A stretch of DNA of 64,000 nt. It comes from Polaribacter sp. HaHaR_3_91. Its GTDB lineage: Bacteria; Bacteroidota; Bacteroidia; Flavobacteriales; Flavobacteriaceae. Positions 27,101 through 34,936 of the stretch are shown here, in pieces; position 1 is the first letter of the stretch, and each line of letters begins with the position of its first letter. The stretch is taken from assembly GCF_019278525.1 (NCBI RefSeq), contig NZ_CP058986.1:558001-622000 (forward strand). Direction: 5' to 3'. The translations under genes were made by a program, and so were the position numbers. The notes under the pieces are model-generated. The model saw only the letters and a list, made by a program, of their open reading frames with translations. It made no database searches and was not told the origin of the DNA.

Positions 27101-27599
27101 TGTACAAAGTATTTCTGATGATTTAGAAGTGCCTTTAGAATTGCTAATGTCTAAAAACGGAGAAGTAACGTTTGGTATAGATGAATGGAATGCAATTAAT
27201 AAAAATGTTTATATAATAGATAAATTAACCAATACCTCTTATAATATTACAGATGGAAAAGTTACTGTAGCCATAGAAAAAGGTATTTATTCAGATCGTT
27301 TCGTACTTGCTTTTAGAGAGATTGGTGTGCTTGGTTTAGAAGGAAATGTTTGGTCCAATGGTCTTCATATTTATTCGGATAATAAGAACCATAGTATTGT
27401 AATTTCTAAAAATCTAGACTTAAACCTTCACAAAGTAGAATTGTTTGATATTCTAGGTAAAAAAGTAAGCTTTTGGAATATTAATGAACAGAAAACGTCT
27501 TACCAATTAGAGATTGAAAAGCAAATTCCAACAGGTATTTACATCGTAAAAATAAACACGGATAATGGTATCATAAATAAGAAAGTTGTAGTAGAATAA
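21177..27599 (+). CDS. Giant T9SS-exported lectin-like / TSP3 repeat surface protein, 2140 aa
   Basis: Predicted secreted or cell-surface adhesin. Order of parts: signal peptide 1-21; an L-type lectin-like domain about 40-380 (EFEFQIYDSSSGADGITFF); Ca-binding thrombospondin type 3-like runs (DTDGDGVADACDLDNDNDG near 493, again near 841, 918, 1167 and 1215); a beta-repeat stretch about 520-830 rich in Asn/Gly/Tyr; a second lectin-like domain about 952-1160 (FVISYEAYLGTNDANGADG); a lamin-tail-like domain about 1319-1460; a long middle region; and a C-terminal type A sorting domain about 2056-2140 (ELFDILGKKV, then PTGIYIVKINTDNG and KKVVVE). The sorting domain indicates export by type IX secretion. 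Ligand unknown. Confidence 0.9.
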   Translation: MKKYYLLFWGVLLMVFQTQSQTYGDFPYEETFTSGVQPSNVTLLTSPSTTIFNSAQFTTNGLLLTEKLNNQFGAVYVNDKKFGSNSGFQIEFEFQIYDSSSGADGITFFLFDQSVGTPNIGGTSSSLGYTYNRVLGNVGSASSAERYMGLEGAYLAVGIDQYGNFKNQRFADNERKNGVLHPTISSGFSGSKSHVTLRGAKGKVINVSNGLRSGYTGYPVLITQSTKNYSGTIGSAEIDTTDGSYTFGAGLSDDFEFATSGLSTSEGDANYRKCFIDLVPNPSGGFNITVKIQHGTIVTTVIDNFYYPESLVYTENANPAVSDYTDAAGSSAGASTTHTLDATVPDYFRFGFAASTGGANNNHLIKNLKITLPYGAEAEPDAMEYCGNGTASSVNPLLNDLAHNTSLVAASTNIDPTSFQFIDALGTSQGQSYTISGEGTWSFNATTSLATFTPVTGFYGESTISYNVKGLESPYNDEAYRSNQATITATFGTDTDGDGVADACDLDNDNDGILDEDECRDFSDYIPDSWDYDETANNINMSSGEILYIRPGTTFTGGINSFPSGAKIYVGEGATFSPSNFNSPSGAVYNLGTINFGSLSINTGFFLNNRSYGLVNFTQGVNFNGEAQFYNYKGAEMHFSTTFTLGANSNFYNYGTIIAEQEFSSNNGTQVNNYGMFTIENDNNFNPNGAFLNYGTLHSTGFININANSTTTNGCTLIADLGFNNNSNIDFVNNGKVYVNSGETSNSGVWKNNGLVVGVNFRNSGTMTGANGQFYFTGSTTNQSTFSGSATEQLNFYDSSNSISSTFDTENTAPSNTTSHEFAPASVDPEFMNCTNVSVTCNLDTDGDGTPNYLDTDSDNDGCPDALEGSGNFIASDLDENNMLSGAVDENGVTVAGNQTIGNSQDASIADACACSTGIDTDGDGVSDVCDLDDDNDGILDCVERGFSSTTSVDDIFQLNGSALQAGTNMIQLTTNNNGQSGQAWSNGKVDFAKDFVISYEAYLGTNDANGADGIATVFHNDPDGQNATGATGGGLGALDIENGIVLEIDTYDNGSGAGDISDDHGQIWVADNQAGAGFLTSAISLGNVEDGTWKEVVITWNATTKNLSYTVGGTTAGSYTFPTSNPVTSYFGGVSNVYFGYTASTGGSVNYQIIRFNDFCSNLPLELDTDGDGLPNHLDLDSDNDGIPDNIEAQTTVGYITPNGDYDGDGVDTAYTGGLIPVDTDEDGVPDYIDLDADNDGDYDVVESGSNFPNDGIGMVTGNLGTNGLVDNAETDGNDQGYEDVNGIFEDPKTDFTDTDGDVLFNGDVDYRDTELSGVPMITQVYQKGTEKWIEVTNIGNTDIPANLIKVQLYTDRIGAQTTAPTASYTFSSALAAGKSILFKKTGNTITNIEDSEASRIITDDNLTTFSGGDDMITLSTTNDATSYENRYDVVLSFADNTSYVRIDETLVPNKDYEADEWVIFIDDAIESYSNPLDDINDVERHAHAPLISEIANANAEANIRLGLHRIKLTDRITDPNDANNTIWSNGYPDRSRNVKVSEDYNHNDNVLNKLSARKLEVRNGSTLSVTDNLLVVTNEVVITATNDEIRLISSDDTNKSQLIQTHTTESKVTGGGKLLIDQNSTIPSRYRYNYLSSPVNTIGAITYSIEDVLKDGTIPLSDISAITDITFVAGYDGDYTKSPIEIADYWIYNYTASSDGRSNWNHMYKSGDIKQTDGFIFKGPGSENQNTNGQNYTFVGMPKDGLLETTIGAGESYLIGNPYASAISVKKFIEDNLDTSTGSLYFWEHEQSVLGDNDIRGHYYGGYIGGYGVRNLSMGTAANNVSINADDPNDGAPSLGSGSYTAPKAFIAIGQGFFIEGDDVASTGVDNIKFNNSQREYMQEGANSHFFKSENKESSTKTTTYQNTLPIIKLGMDYVNDDNLGLHRQLGVSFKNNNSFEFDKGYDTGIFDIGTTDLYWKFPGDDSKYVIAGVQSISDDLEVPLELLMSKNGEVTFGIDEWNAINKNVYIIDKLTNTSYNITDGKVTVAIEKGIYSDRFVLAFREIGVLGLEGNVWSNGLHIYSDNKNHSIVISKNLDLNLHKVELFDILGKKVSFWNINEQKTSYQLEIEKQIPTGIYIVKINTDNGIINKKVVVE

Positions 27600-27773
27600 A
27601 AAAGTAGAGATAGTTTTTCTAAAAATACAAAAAACGAATAGAAATAAGGCTATAATAGAAAAGATTAATTAGAGAGGTTTTAAGTAAGTTTCTCCTTTTA
27701 ATTGTAATTTTTAGTTCAATCCCCATAGAACTAAACTCTTTTCTATTGAGCCTTTTTAAAAAAAGAAGAATAT

Positions 27774-28088
27774 ATGATTTTTTTACAAGTACCACCACCA
27801 ATGGGACCACCACCACCTCCAGGACTTCCTATTGATTCAGGAGTAATTACATTACTAATTATTGCTGTTATTTATGGAATACTACTTATTAGGGCAAAAT
27901 CCAGTAAGTACCATTCAAAAAATTGCCCTATTTGTAATTCAAAAAAAATTAATCGTTTACTTAAAAGTTATTTTTATAAAGGAATACCTATTCTTACTAA
28001 AAAATATGAATGTAAAAATGTATTTGTAATACTACTGTTTTCTAAAGTAAAGCGTAAGGTTGTTTTTACAATTCAAAATAATAACTAA
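27774..28088 (+). CDS. Small proline-rich single-helix membrane protein
   Basis: A 104-residue protein: a Pro-rich start (VPPPMGPPPPPGLPIDSG), one membrane helix about residues 25-43 (ITLLIIAVIYGILLI), then a basic tail with a CPICNSKKINR pair and a further Cys. The PPPPGLPID-GG-helix-basic block is common at the ends of small flavobacterial proteins and resembles a sorting or anchor tag. Function unknown. It lies between the T9SS surface protein and the OmpA gene, 31 bases before the latter, so it is probably co-expressed. Confidence 0.7.
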   Translation: MIFLQVPPPMGPPPPPGLPIDSGVITLLIIAVIYGILLIRAKSSKYHSKNCPICNSKKINRLLKSYFYKGIPILTKKYECKNVFVILLFSKVKRKVVFTIQNNN

Positions 28089-28119
28089 GTTAATTTTTAA
28101 CTGATATAAAACAACATTG

Positions 28120-29628
28120 ATGAGAAGTTTTTTATATATTCTATTTAGTACTTTTATTATTACACAATCATTCGGTCAATCTACCGAAAAAAACATCATA
28201 AACACAGACAGTACCGAAGTAAAAGGTAAGGACATTATTAAAGACAATAACACCTGGGCAATTGGTGGTGGTTTTAGTAATTTTATCATGCATGGAGATC
28301 TACGTTCTATAAGCGTTGCTGATGATTTTAATTATTGGAATTTCGGTGGTTATATTTATGTAGATAAAATGTTCAACCCAATCTTAGGTTTAGAACTTAA
28401 AGCTACATATACTAAAATGTCTGGAGGAGTACAATCATTCTCAAACGGATATTCTCTCAGATATGTACCAAATAATGTTATTAGTGATGCTGATTTTCGC
28501 TTTGAAGGTAGATCTTATGGTGCTGAGTTAAATTTAATCGTAAGTTTTACAAATATGTTTAAAAGAGAGTCTACTAAATGGCGTGCTACAGGATATTTTG
28601 GAGTTGGATATCATCAATATGATTCTGCTCTTTATAAAACAGATCCAACAGGAGCAACACCAGATGAACTTTTAGTTGACTTTGGTTACAACCCTGATAG
28701 AAATAGTGTAAATGAAGCAAGTTCTATCTTTTTATCTGCACAACTAGGTGTAAAAAGAAAAATAAGTAGAAGATTAGATCTAGAATTTAGAACAGGAATG
28801 TACTTTAATAATGAAGATCATTTAGACGCAGCTGTTTCTGATAAACAAACTTGGGAAAGCTTTTTTGTGACTAGTTTAGGAGTTGTTTTTAAATTAGGAA
28901 AGAAAAAAGAATACATTATATGGGCTGCTGAAGAAGCTCCTGGAGCACAATTTAAAATTGTTGATACAGATAACGATGGTGTAATGGATGAATTAGATGT
29001 AGAGCCAAACACTCCAAAAGGTGCAATGGTATATGGTAACGGTCAGGCTGTAGATACAGACGGAGATGGTTTACCAGATTACAAAGATAAATGTCCTTTA
29101 GAATATGGACCACTATCAAATGAAGGTTGTCCTTTAAATATAGATACAGACGGAGACGGTGTAATGGATGCAAAAGATTTATGTCCTAATACTCCAGGTC
29201 CAGTAGAAAACAGAGGTTGTCCTAAACAAGAAGCAGTAGCTCCTGTTAACATTACACAACAAATTGGATTGTTAGCTACTAGTATTTACTTTGATACCAA
29301 TAAAGATGTAATTAAGTTAGTGTCTTATAGTACTATTGATGAAATCGTAGGACTAATGAAACAAGTACCTGATGTAAGATTTGTTATTGAAGGTCATACA
29401 GATAGTAGAAATAGTGATAGATACAACTTATATTTATCTCAAAGAAGAGCAGAAAGTGTAAGAAAATACATGATCAAACAAGGTATTGCTAACGAAAGAT
29501 TAGAACCTAAAGGTTATGGTGAATCTAGACCTAAATTCTCTAACGAGAATGCTGGAGGTAGACAATTAAATAGAAGGGTTGAAATTAAACCAATAAATGC
29601 GACAGTACCAGTAAAAAGAATTGATTGA
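28120..29628 (+). CDS. OmpA family outer membrane protein with TSP3 repeats
   Basis: A 502-residue outer membrane protein. The start is the ATG at 28120, just after an in-frame TTG. Layout: signal peptide about 1-20 (ends SFGQ), a predicted eight-strand barrel about 45-270, three Ca-binding TSP3-like segments about 285-375 (DTDNDGVMDELD, DTDGDGLPDYKDKC, DTDGDGVMDAKDLC), and a C-terminal OmpA domain about 385-495. The OmpA domain binds peptidoglycan and shows IYFDTNKDVIKL, EGHTDSRNSDRYNLYLSQRR and LNRRVEI. It anchors the outer membrane to the wall and may partner the neighbouring surface protein, which has similar TSP3 repeats. Confidence 0.92.
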   Translation: MRSFLYILFSTFIITQSFGQSTEKNIINTDSTEVKGKDIIKDNNTWAIGGGFSNFIMHGDLRSISVADDFNYWNFGGYIYVDKMFNPILGLELKATYTKMSGGVQSFSNGYSLRYVPNNVISDADFRFEGRSYGAELNLIVSFTNMFKRESTKWRATGYFGVGYHQYDSALYKTDPTGATPDELLVDFGYNPDRNSVNEASSIFLSAQLGVKRKISRRLDLEFRTGMYFNNEDHLDAAVSDKQTWESFFVTSLGVVFKLGKKKEYIIWAAEEAPGAQFKIVDTDNDGVMDELDVEPNTPKGAMVYGNGQAVDTDGDGLPDYKDKCPLEYGPLSNEGCPLNIDTDGDGVMDAKDLCPNTPGPVENRGCPKQEAVAPVNITQQIGLLATSIYFDTNKDVIKLVSYSTIDEIVGLMKQVPDVRFVIEGHTDSRNSDRYNLYLSQRRAESVRKYMIKQGIANERLEPKGYGESRPKFSNENAGGRQLNRRVEIKPINATVPVKRID

Positions 29629-29661
29629 AATAGATGAAAACTAAATGTTGTATCTAGTGAA

Positions 29662-29708
29662 AAAGGTAGTGTTAAAAAAGATTTTATTAAATGCTACCTT
29701 TATTTTGA
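29662..29708 (+). terminator. Possible terminator after the OmpA gene
   Basis: AAAGGTAG (29662-29669) pairs with CTACCTTT (29694-29701) across a 24-base loop. The following run TATTTTG is a weak T tract, so termination is uncertain. Confidence 0.45.
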
Positions 29709-29755
29709 AAGTGAGTAGGTGTTTTAGTAACAAAATTAATTAAATTATAAATTTA

Positions 29756-29878
29756 ATGATGATAAGCTTAATAACTCCTAAAAGTGAAGTTTCTGGGAAT
29801 TTTGGAATTATATTATTTTTTGTAATCATGTTAACTATATTGTTACTGTTTCGGAAAATATATGACAAAAACAAATAA
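29756..29878 (+). CDS. Possible 40-aa single-helix membrane peptide
   Basis: A short reading frame, MMISLITPKSEVSGNFG followed by a hydrophobic helix of about 17 residues and a basic RKIYDKNK end. This order (short polar head, one helix, positive inside tail) resembles small flavobacterial membrane proteins and echoes the tag of the protein at 27774. No homologue is recognised, and it could be chance in AT-rich DNA. It begins 127 bases after the OmpA stop. Confidence 0.35.
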   Translation: MMISLITPKSEVSGNFGIILFFVIMLTILLLFRKIYDKNK

Positions 29879-29952
29879 AAAGGCAATATTAAATAAGAAA
29901 TCTAGCGTTGTGTACTAAAATTACTTAAAAGGATTTAGAACGTATTTAAAAT

Positions 29953-29994
29953 AAAAACTCCTAACAATTTAAATTGTTAGGAGTTTTTATTTTT
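29953..29994. terminator. Bidirectional terminator between the OmpA region and thrC
   Basis: An 18-bp perfect inverted repeat, AAAAACTCCTAACAATTT / AAATTGTTAGGAGTTTTT (29953-29988), lies between convergent genes. T runs occur on both strands, so it can stop transcription from each side. The thrC stop is 26 bases away. Confidence 0.85.
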
Positions 29995-30013
29995 ATAAAA
30001 GGAACTTATTTGA

Positions 30014-31297
30014 TTATTTCATCAAATAAGCCTTTAAATCTTCATAGCTAGAAGCTTTTATAGCAACTTTAGTATTGTTGATTACTTTTTTAATTTGTGC
30101 TGGTATTTCTACTTTAACGGGTAAGGTTTCTTCTACAACATCTAAAAACTTTACTGGATGAGCTGTTTCTAAGAAAACACCAAATTCGTTTTCTTTTAAT
30201 CCATGTTTTTTTAATCCTAAATAACCAACGGCTCCATGAGGATCTGCAACATAACCAGAGTTTGAATAAATTTCTTTCATAGTGGCACGCGTTTCATCAT
30301 CAGAAAAACTATACGAAGAAAAAGCACTTTTAAGAGCTTCTAAATCATTATTGAATAATTCTTGTATTCTGATAAAGTTACTTGGGTTACCAACGTCCAT
30401 AGCGTTAGAGATGGTTGCTTTAGATGGTTTTGGTTTGTAAATTCCGTCTACTAAATAATTAGGTACGGTATCATTTACGTTTGTAGAAGCTACAAAGTGT
30501 TTGATAGGTAAACCTAATTTTTGAGCCATAATTCCTGCACAGATGTTTCCGAAGTTTCCGCTTGGTACAGAAAAGATTAAATCTTTGTGTTTTTTGTGTA
30601 ATTCTTTATAAGCAAAGAAAAAGTAAAACATTTGTGGTAACCAACGTGCAACGTTTATAGAATTTGCTGAGGTTAATGTTTTTGTAATTTCTTCATCTAA
30701 AAAAGCAGTTTTTACCATTTCTTGACAATCATCAAAAACTCCATCAACTTCTAAAGCAGTAATATTCTGACCAAGAGTTGTTAATTGTTTTTCTTGAATG
30801 TCACTTACTTTTCCTGAAGGATATAAAATAACAACGTTTACGCCTTTTGCGCCTAAAAATCCGTTTGCAACTGCACCACCAGTATCTCCAGAAGTTGCTA
30901 CTAAAACAGTAACTTCATCGTCATTATCTTTATTAAAATACTCTAAACATTGTGCCATAAATTTTGCGCCAACGTCTTTAAAAGCCATGGTTGGACCATG
31001 AAACAATTCTAAAGAAGCAATATTATCATCCACTTTTACCAAGGGAAAATCGAAAGAAACCGTTTTTGCAACAATGTCTTTTAATTTTTCAGCAGGAATT
31101 TCATCTCCTACAAACTGTTTAATTACTTCATAAGCAATTTCATGATTCGAATAATCAGAAATGTTTTCGATAAAATCTTTTGAAAGCTGTTGAATATTAT
31201 CAGGAAAATAAATTCCTCTATCTTTTGCTAAGCCTTCTACAACTGCGTTTTTAAATGTTGATTTTGGCGATTTATGGTGTAAACTGTAGTAGTTCAT
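30014..31297 (-). CDS. thrC: Threonine synthase
   Basis: PLP enzyme converting O-phosphohomoserine to threonine, 427 aa. Seen: KDRGIYFPD at the start, AFKDVGAKFMAQ near 105 with the PLP Lys, TSGDTGGAVANGF near 137, and GNFGNICAG near 245, the usual threonine synthase signatures. I chose the ATG at 31297 (MNYYSLHHKSP), since the upstream in-frame ATG at 31318 lies inside a repeat element. Last gene of thrA-thrB-thrC, with a 91-base spacer filled by the repeat. Its product feeds IlvA in the neighbouring cluster. Confidence 0.97.
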   Translation of the reverse strand: MNYYSLHHKSPKSTFKNAVVEGLAKDRGIYFPDNIQQLSKDFIENISDYSNHEIAYEVIKQFVGDEIPAEKLKDIVAKTVSFDFPLVKVDDNIASLELFHGPTMAFKDVGAKFMAQCLEYFNKDNDDEVTVLVATSGDTGGAVANGFLGAKGVNVVILYPSGKVSDIQEKQLTTLGQNITALEVDGVFDDCQEMVKTAFLDEEITKTLTSANSINVARWLPQMFYFFFAYKELHKKHKDLIFSVPSGNFGNICAGIMAQKLGLPIKHFVASTNVNDTVPNYLVDGIYKPKPSKATISNAMDVGNPSNFIRIQELFNNDLEALKSAFSSYSFSDDETRATMKEIYSNSGYVADPHGAVGYLGLKKHGLKENEFGVFLETAHPVKFLDVVEETLPVKVEIPAQIKKVINNTKVAIKASSYEDLKAYLMK

Positions 31298-31313
31298 TTT
31301 TTGTTGATTATTA

Positions 31314-31386
31314 GTCATTGCGAGAGGAACGAAGTAATCTGTTTGCTATAAAGAGATTACTTCTGTCATTTTCCCTTCGTAATGAC
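31314..31386. repeat. Palindromic intergenic repeat, family C (GTCATTGCGAG type), copy 1
   Basis: The ends are GTCATTGCGA and TTCGTAATGAC; the inner arms GAAGTAATCT and AGATTACTTC are perfect complements. It sits between thrB and thrC inside the operon. A second copy is at 62876-62953. Probably a miniature mobile element. Confidence 0.75.
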
Positions 31387-31388
31387 GA

Positions 31389-32318
31389 TTAATTTTGTTT
31401 TAATATTTTCATTCCTTCATGATTCACTTTAGAAATAAACATTTCAAAGGCGATTCCTGTGTTTTTATAGCTTTCTTCGATGCTTTTGTAAACCTTATTG
31501 GCAATTTCATCACCTTTACAAAGCGCGAAAATTGTGGGGCCGGAACCACTAATTCCTGCACCTAAAGCACCTGCTTTTATGGCTGCGTTTTTAACATCGT
31601 CAAAATGTGGAATTAATTTTTTACGATGAGGTTCTACAATAATATCTACTAAAGAATTACTGATTAAGTTGTAGTTATCAGAGTATAAACCGCTAATTAA
31701 ACCACCAACATTAGCCCATTGTGTAACAGCATCTTTCAAAGCTATTTCTGTAGGTAAAACTTCTCTAGCATCTTTTGTTTTTACTTCTACCTGCGGATGA
31801 ATTGCCACAACTCTTAATTCACTAGGAACCGGTAATTTTATAATTTCTAAAGGACTATAGCTTCTTACTAAAACAAAACCTCCATAAATTGCAGCCGAAA
31901 CATTGTCGGCAATTGGAGTTCCGCAAGCTACTTCTTCACCAAACATGGCAAATTTTGTCAATTCTAAATCCGAATAAATATTACCTAATAATTGATTTGC
32001 ACCAAAAGCAGCACCAGCAGCACTAGCGGCAGAACTTCCTAAGCCACTTCCTGGAGAAAAGCCTTTGTGAATTGTTAATTCGATTCCAAAATCTGCGTTT
32101 GCTTCATTCAGTATTTTTTTAACAACGGCACTTGCAGCATTTTCATCAACATTGTATGTTAAATTTGCACCGGTAATATTTGTTATTTTAACGCCTTTTT
32201 CAGTTGTTTTTGTAAAAGTCATTTCATCTCCAATTGCATCAACAGCAAAACCTAGAGAATCGAATCCGCAAGAAACATTAGCAACAGTAGCGGGAGCAAA
32301 AATTTTTAAATAATCCAT
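31389..32318 (-). CDS. thrB: Homoserine kinase
   Basis: GHMP-family kinase phosphorylating homoserine to O-phosphohomoserine, 309 aa. Seen: APATVANVSCGFDSLGFAVD at the start (homoserine-binding), GSGLGSSAASAAGAAFGAN near 91 (ATP phosphate loop PxxxGLGSSAA), and AGALGAGISGSGPTIFALC near 253 (GHMP C-terminal motif). Middle gene of the thr operon, 80 bases after thrA. Only the thrA leader is seen to regulate it. Confidence 0.97.
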   Translation of the reverse strand: MDYLKIFAPATVANVSCGFDSLGFAVDAIGDEMTFTKTTEKGVKITNITGANLTYNVDENAASAVVKKILNEANADFGIELTIHKGFSPGSGLGSSAASAAGAAFGANQLLGNIYSDLELTKFAMFGEEVACGTPIADNVSAAIYGGFVLVRSYSPLEIIKLPVPSELRVVAIHPQVEVKTKDAREVLPTEIALKDAVTQWANVGGLISGLYSDNYNLISNSLVDIIVEPHRKKLIPHFDDVKNAAIKAGALGAGISGSGPTIFALCKGDEIANKVYKSIEESYKNTGIAFEMFISKVNHEGMKILKQN

Positions 32319-32345
32319 ATTTTTTAGTTTGCAGTCTACAGTATT

Positions 32346-32376
32346 CAGTTTTCAGTCAGTTGTTAACTGAAAACTG
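32346..32376. repeat. Inverted repeat between thrA and thrB
   Basis: CAGTTTTCAGT (32346-32356) and ACTGAAAACTG (32366-32376) are perfect complements around a 9-base loop, with further loosely paired CAGT/ACTG bits outside. No T run, so it is probably a dispersed repeat or mRNA stabiliser, not a terminator. Confidence 0.6.
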
Positions 32377-32398
32377 CTACTGCCAACTGAATGCTTTT

Positions 32399-34837
32399 TT
32401 ATTTATTTGCAATTCTAATTACATCAGCAAAAATACCAGAAGCAGTAACATCTGCACCAGCACCAGCACCTTTTATAATTAAAGGGTTTTCTGGGTATCT
32501 GTCTGTAAAGAATAACACAATATTATCACTTCCTTCTAAATTATAAAAAGGATGATCTGACGGAATGTGTTGTAAGCCAACATTTGCTTTTCCATCAGCA
32601 AATTCTGCAACATATTTTAAGCGGCAATCTTTGTCGTTTGCTTCTTTAAATATATTTTGAAAATGTGCTTCGTTTTTAGTTAATGATGCGTAAAAATCAT
32701 CATTATTAGTGGTTTTTAAACTGTCTTCAGGTAAAAAGGCATTTTTTGCAATGTCTTCTAATTCCATTTTATAGCCACTTTCTCTGGCTAAAATTAAGAT
32801 TTTTCTAGCAACATCAACACCACTTAAATCAATCTTTGGATCTGGTTCTGTATATCCTTCTTTTTGAGCAGCAGCAACTACATCATGAAAAGTTGAATCT
32901 GCATTAAAGTTATTGAAAACAAAATTTAAACTTCCAGATAATACTGCTTGAATTTTATTGACTCTATCGCCAGAGTTTACTAAATTCTTTAAAGTATCTA
33001 TAATTGGTAAACCTGCACCAACATTTGTTTCAAATAAGAAAGAAGCATTGTATTTTCTAGAAACTTGTTTTAAGGTTTTATAATTGTCGAAGCTAGAAGC
33101 ACAAGCAATTTTATTACAAGTTACAACAGAAATACTGTCTCGTAAATATTTTTCATAGATTTCAGAAACTTGCTGATTTGCAGTATTGTCTATAAAAACA
33201 CTATTAATATGGTTGCTTTCTTTTACTTTTTTATGAAAACTGTCTAAAGTTGTAGGTTCTCCGTTTTCTAAAGCTTCTTTCCAATTATTTAGATCGATAC
33301 CATTATCATCGAAAGCCATTTTTCTAGAATTCGCAATTCCAATAACCTTAATACTTAATTTTAAGTTATCTTTTAAGAACTTTTTTTGTTGATGTATTTG
33401 AGCTAAAAAGCGTTCGCCAACATTGCCAACACCAGTTACAAACAAGTTTAGTTGTTTCGTTCTTTCTTCAAAGAATTGCTCATGTAATGTGTTTAAAGCC
33501 TTTTTTGCATCATATTTATTAATTACAGCAGAGATGTTTTTTTCTGATGAACCTTGTGCAATTGCTCTAACATTTACATTGTTTCTACCTAAGGCGCTAA
33601 ACATTTGTCCGCTTAAACCTTGGTAGTTTTTCATGCTTTCACCAACTACGGCAATAATTGCTAAATTACTTTCAACAATAATTGGTTTTATTTTTTTCTT
33701 GTCTATTTCTATACTGAAGGTATCGTCTAAAAGTTCTTTAGCTTTTGCTGCATCATTTTCAAAGACTCCTACACAAATAGAGTGTTCTGATGAAGCTTGA
33801 GTAATAAAAACAACATTTATTTTAGCGACAGAAAGAGTTTCGAACAAGCGTTTAGAAAAACCAGGAATTCCAACCATTCCACCACCTTCTAAAGTGATTA
33901 AGCTAATGTCTTCTATATGAGAAATACCTTTTACTTCATTTCCGTTTTCTGGATTCTTACAAATTAAAGTTCCTGCGCTTTCTGGTTCGAACGTGTTTTT
34001 AATACGAATAGCAATTCCTTTTCTTAAAGCAGGTTGAATTGTTGGTGGGTACAAAACTTTTGCTCCAAAATGTGACAATTCCATGGCTTCTTCATAAGAA
34101 ATTTCTGAAATAGGATATGCGTGCTTTACAACTCTAGGGTTTGCAGTGAACATACCAGAAACGTCTGTCCAGATTTGTAATTCATTTGTTTCTAAAGCAG
34201 CAGCATAAATGGCAGCGGTAAAATCAGAACCACCTCTGCCTAGAGTAGTTGTTTCTTCAAAAATATTAGAAGAGATAAAACCTCCTAAAACAACAACCTG
34301 ATGCTTATTTTTTTCAAAAAATGAAGTAATATTATTATTAGTGACTTTAAAGTTTACCTGCGCATTTAAATATTCATTGTTAGTAATAATTAAATCTCTG
34401 CTTTCTTTATGAGCAGCGTCAAACAATTCTTTTGCAGCATTTGCAATAATGTAAGATGATAGTCTTTCTCCAAAACTATATACTTTTGCTAATGTTTTGT
34501 CAGATAATTCTTGCAATAAGAAAACGCCTTCGTAAATAGATGTTAATCTATCGAATAAATAGGTGATTTCTTCGTGAACTTCTTTTTTGTTTTTTACAAT
34601 TAAATCATCAATTACTTCAAAATGAAGTTCTTTAATGGTTTCTAATGTTTCTTTAGCTGTGGTAATGTCTTCTAAAGCTTCATTAGCACCGGCTAATAAT
34701 TTATCGGTAGTTTTTCCGAATGCAGAAACTACTACGGCTATTTTTTCTTTTTTAGATGCAGCCTCAACAATAGCTAAGACTTTTTGTATTTTCTCTGAAC
34801 TTGCGACAGATGAACCGCCAAATTTTAATACTTTCAT
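32399..34837 (-). CDS. thrA: Bifunctional aspartokinase / homoserine dehydrogenase
   Basis: A fused 812-residue enzyme for the first and third steps of the aspartate-to-threonine route. Aspartokinase part: MKVLKFGGSSVAS at the start and TLGRGGSDFTAAIYA near 195. ACT regulatory domains are near 300-450 (ALGRNNVNVRAIAQGSSE). Homoserine dehydrogenase part: TGVGNVGERFLAQ near 465 (NAD(P) loop), VTCNKIA, LFETNVGAGLPII near 610 and EGYTEPDPKIDLSG near 675. The ATG at 34837 is used, as the next upstream start would add about 21 residues from the leader. First gene of the operon; the ACT domains imply Thr feedback in addition to the leader. Confidence 0.97.
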   Translation of the reverse strand: MKVLKFGGSSVASSEKIQKVLAIVEAASKKEKIAVVVSAFGKTTDKLLAGANEALEDITTAKETLETIKELHFEVIDDLIVKNKKEVHEEITYLFDRLTSIYEGVFLLQELSDKTLAKVYSFGERLSSYIIANAAKELFDAAHKESRDLIITNNEYLNAQVNFKVTNNNITSFFEKNKHQVVVLGGFISSNIFEETTTLGRGGSDFTAAIYAAALETNELQIWTDVSGMFTANPRVVKHAYPISEISYEEAMELSHFGAKVLYPPTIQPALRKGIAIRIKNTFEPESAGTLICKNPENGNEVKGISHIEDISLITLEGGGMVGIPGFSKRLFETLSVAKINVVFITQASSEHSICVGVFENDAAKAKELLDDTFSIEIDKKKIKPIIVESNLAIIAVVGESMKNYQGLSGQMFSALGRNNVNVRAIAQGSSEKNISAVINKYDAKKALNTLHEQFFEERTKQLNLFVTGVGNVGERFLAQIHQQKKFLKDNLKLSIKVIGIANSRKMAFDDNGIDLNNWKEALENGEPTTLDSFHKKVKESNHINSVFIDNTANQQVSEIYEKYLRDSISVVTCNKIACASSFDNYKTLKQVSRKYNASFLFETNVGAGLPIIDTLKNLVNSGDRVNKIQAVLSGSLNFVFNNFNADSTFHDVVAAAQKEGYTEPDPKIDLSGVDVARKILILARESGYKMELEDIAKNAFLPEDSLKTTNNDDFYASLTKNEAHFQNIFKEANDKDCRLKYVAEFADGKANVGLQHIPSDHPFYNLEGSDNIVLFFTDRYPENPLIIKGAGAGADVTASGIFADVIRIANK

Positions 34838-34876
34838 TTTTAATGAATAGTTTAAGTAATTAAATTTTTTTTGAGT

Positions 34877-34900
34877 TTGTTTCGTTTTTACCCGAAACAA
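34877..34900 (-). promoter_or_regulatory. Hairpin in the thrA leader, partner to the leader peptide codons
   Basis: Minus strand: TTGTTTCG / CGAAACAA, 8 bp, with an 8-base loop. GGGTAA (34888-34893) at the loop/stem edge can instead pair with TTACCC (34942-34947) in the leader peptide's last codons. That gives two exclusive folds. The hairpin is followed by an A run rather than T, so it is not a standard terminator. Confidence 0.4.
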
Positions 34901-34936
34901 TATATAACCTGTGGTGATATGAATATAGTAGAACCC

